Assembly: GCA_023245435.1 (NCBI GenBank)
Contig: JAHFKH010000014.1
Span: 1-5,597 of the forward strand
Source: Candidatus Shapirobacteria bacterium
Lineage (GTDB): Bacteria > Patescibacteriota > Microgenomatia > UBA12405
Reading direction: 5' to 3'
DNA: 5,597 nucleotides
Shown here: positions 4,680-5,597 of the stretch, piece after piece
How positions within the stretch are numbered: position 1 is the first letter of the stretch
Layout: every line of letters starts with the position of its first letter
The notes under the pieces: generated by a model
What the model saw: only the letters and a program-made list of their open reading frames with translations
Databases searched by the model: none
What the model was told of the DNA's origin: nothing
Made by a program: the position numbers and the translations under genes

Positions 4680-5597
4680 ATGGATGCCATTTCACTTCAA
4701 AAACGGTTATCAGAAATAGAAGGAAAATTAAATGTCAGCGATTTATTATCTCAACAACAATCCCTAAAAACTCAATCAATCGACCCCAATTTATGGCAAG
4801 ATCAAGCCAAAGCCAGTGATATTATGCAAAATTTATCAGCTATTGATAAAACCTTATCCGAACTAAATCGTTTTAAATCCGAAATTTTAAATTTAATTGA
4901 ACTAACTAATTTATTAAATCAAGAACCAGACGAATCGTTGCAACACGAATTAGAAAACAATATTAATAAAATTGATATCGAACTAAGCCAATTAGAAAAT
5001 CAAACCTATCTTTCAGGTAAATACGACAAAAATTTTGCAATTTTTTCTATTCATGCCGGTCAAGGTGGAACAGAGGCTATGGATTGGGCCTCTATTTTAC
5101 AGCGCATGTATCTTCGTTTTTTTGATAAAAAAGGTTGGAAGTATGAAATGCTTGATATGATTATGGGCGATGAAGCCGGGATAAAATCAGTTTCATTTAA
5201 AATTAGTGCCCCCTATGCCTATGGTTATCTTTGTCGTGAAGGCGGAGTTCATCGACTTGTTCGCTTATCACCCTTTAATGCCGACCAATTACGTCAAACT
5301 TCATTTGCCAAAGTCGAAGTTTCACCCGTTATTAATGGATCAAGTGAAATAAATCCAATAAGACCCGAAGATATTGAATTTTCTGCTTATCGAGCTGGTG
5401 GTCATGGAGGTCAAAATGTGAACAAAGTTTCGACAGCAGTTCGAATTACTCACAAGCCAACCGGTCTAGTTTTTAGTTGTCAAAGTCAACGTAGCCAAGA
5501 ACAAAATCGACAAGTAGCTATGGAAATGCTTGCCTCCAAATTATGGGCCATGGATCAAGAAAAATTAGCTGCCGAACAAAAAGATATCAAGGGTGCC
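4680..5597 (+). CDS. prfB: Peptide chain release factor 2 (3' end beyond window)
   Basis: RF2 recognises UAA and UGA stop codons in the ribosomal A site and triggers peptide release. The first 306 codons are present; about 50-60 C-terminal residues are cut off by the window edge. Visible: an N-terminal coiled-coil domain (1-115), the GQGGTEAMDWASIL segment, the RF2-specific stop-recognition tripeptide SPF (197-199) that separates it from RF1 (PxT), and the catalytic GGQ loop (GHGGQNVNK, GGQ at 243-245). The usual alanine lies three residues upstream of that loop. The start is ATG at 4680, because an in-frame TAA at 4671-4673 closes the frame upstream. The frame is continuous: the programmed +1 frameshift with an internal UGA found in most prfB genes is absent. 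The previous gene ends two bases upstream and no Shine-Dalgarno is seen. Many bacteria carry ftsE/ftsX after prfB; that lies outside this window. Confidence 0.97.
   Translation, partial: MDAISLQKRLSEIEGKLNVSDLLSQQQSLKTQSIDPNLWQDQAKASDIMQNLSAIDKTLSELNRFKSEILNLIELTNLLNQEPDESLQHELENNINKIDIELSQLENQTYLSGKYDKNFAIFSIHAGQGGTEAMDWASILQRMYLRFFDKKGWKYEMLDMIMGDEAGIKSVSFKISAPYAYGYLCREGGVHRLVRLSPFNADQLRQTSFAKVEVSPVINGSSEINPIRPEDIEFSAYRAGGHGGQNVNKVSTAVRITHKPTGLVFSCQSQRSQEQNRQVAMEMLASKLWAMDQEKLAAEQKDIKGA

Noticed and set aside
4732..4767. Short out-of-frame ATG frame (11 codons) preceded by AGAAGGA, the best SD-like match in the window
   Set aside because: It lies wholly inside prfB in another frame and is very short. 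The SD-like bases are explained by Glu-Gly codons or by a frameshift relic.
4680..5597. Programmed +1 frameshift in prfB
   Set aside because: I checked the frame line by line from 4680 to 5597; it is open throughout with no internal TGA, and an in-frame stop at 4671 excludes an upstream start.
1..5597. CRISPR arrays, tRNA or rRNA genes, insertion sequences, long repeats
   Set aside because: Coding sequence covers nearly all of the window, and no spaced repeats, cloverleaf-like segments or transposase-like proteins were seen by eye.

Overview
This is an AT-rich, gene-dense bacterial window with essentially no non-coding space. It suggests a small-genome bacterium; the best guess is Candidatus Patescibacteria (CPR), for example a Microgenomates-like lineage. 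That guess rests on low G+C, minimal intergenic gaps, several small one-helix membrane proteins, and a lipid-anchored C39-like peptidase of a type I associate with these lineages. It is not proven. TGA is used as a stop (end of the HIT gene) and a release factor 2 gene is present, so the UGA-to-glycine recoding of the Gracilibacteria/Absconditabacteria does not apply.

Layout: (1) Bases 5-660, plus strand: a HIT-family nucleotide-binding protein, then an 84-residue membrane protein overlapping it by ATGA. (2) Bases 657-2495, minus strand: the ribosome-associated GTPase TypA/BipA, convergent with the previous pair so that the two stop codons share a TTAA. (3) Bases 2522-2752, minus strand: a 76-residue orphan protein with four cysteines. 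(4) Bases 2772-5597, plus strand: a tight run of five genes. These are a C39-like cysteine peptidase lipoprotein, a cyclophilin lipoprotein, a membrane-anchored thioredoxin-fold protein with a CPHC motif, an 86-residue one-helix membrane protein, and prfB (release factor 2), which runs off the window.

How the genes fit together: peptidase, prolyl isomerase and thiol oxidoreductase are all predicted to sit on the outer face of the cytoplasmic membrane. They look like a small extracytoplasmic protein folding and maturation set, co-transcribed with the translation gene prfB. TypA and RF2 are cytoplasmic translation factors.

Regulation: -10-like hexamers lie only 6 to 8 bases upstream of three start codons (typA, the orphan gene and the peptidase lipoprotein), which points to leaderless mRNAs. 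The orphan gene and the lipoprotein face away from each other across only 19 bp and share one near-symmetric -10. Almost no gene has a Shine-Dalgarno sequence; inside the runs, stop and start codons lie next to or overlapping each other. No RNA genes, CRISPR arrays, insertion sequences or convincing terminators were seen.
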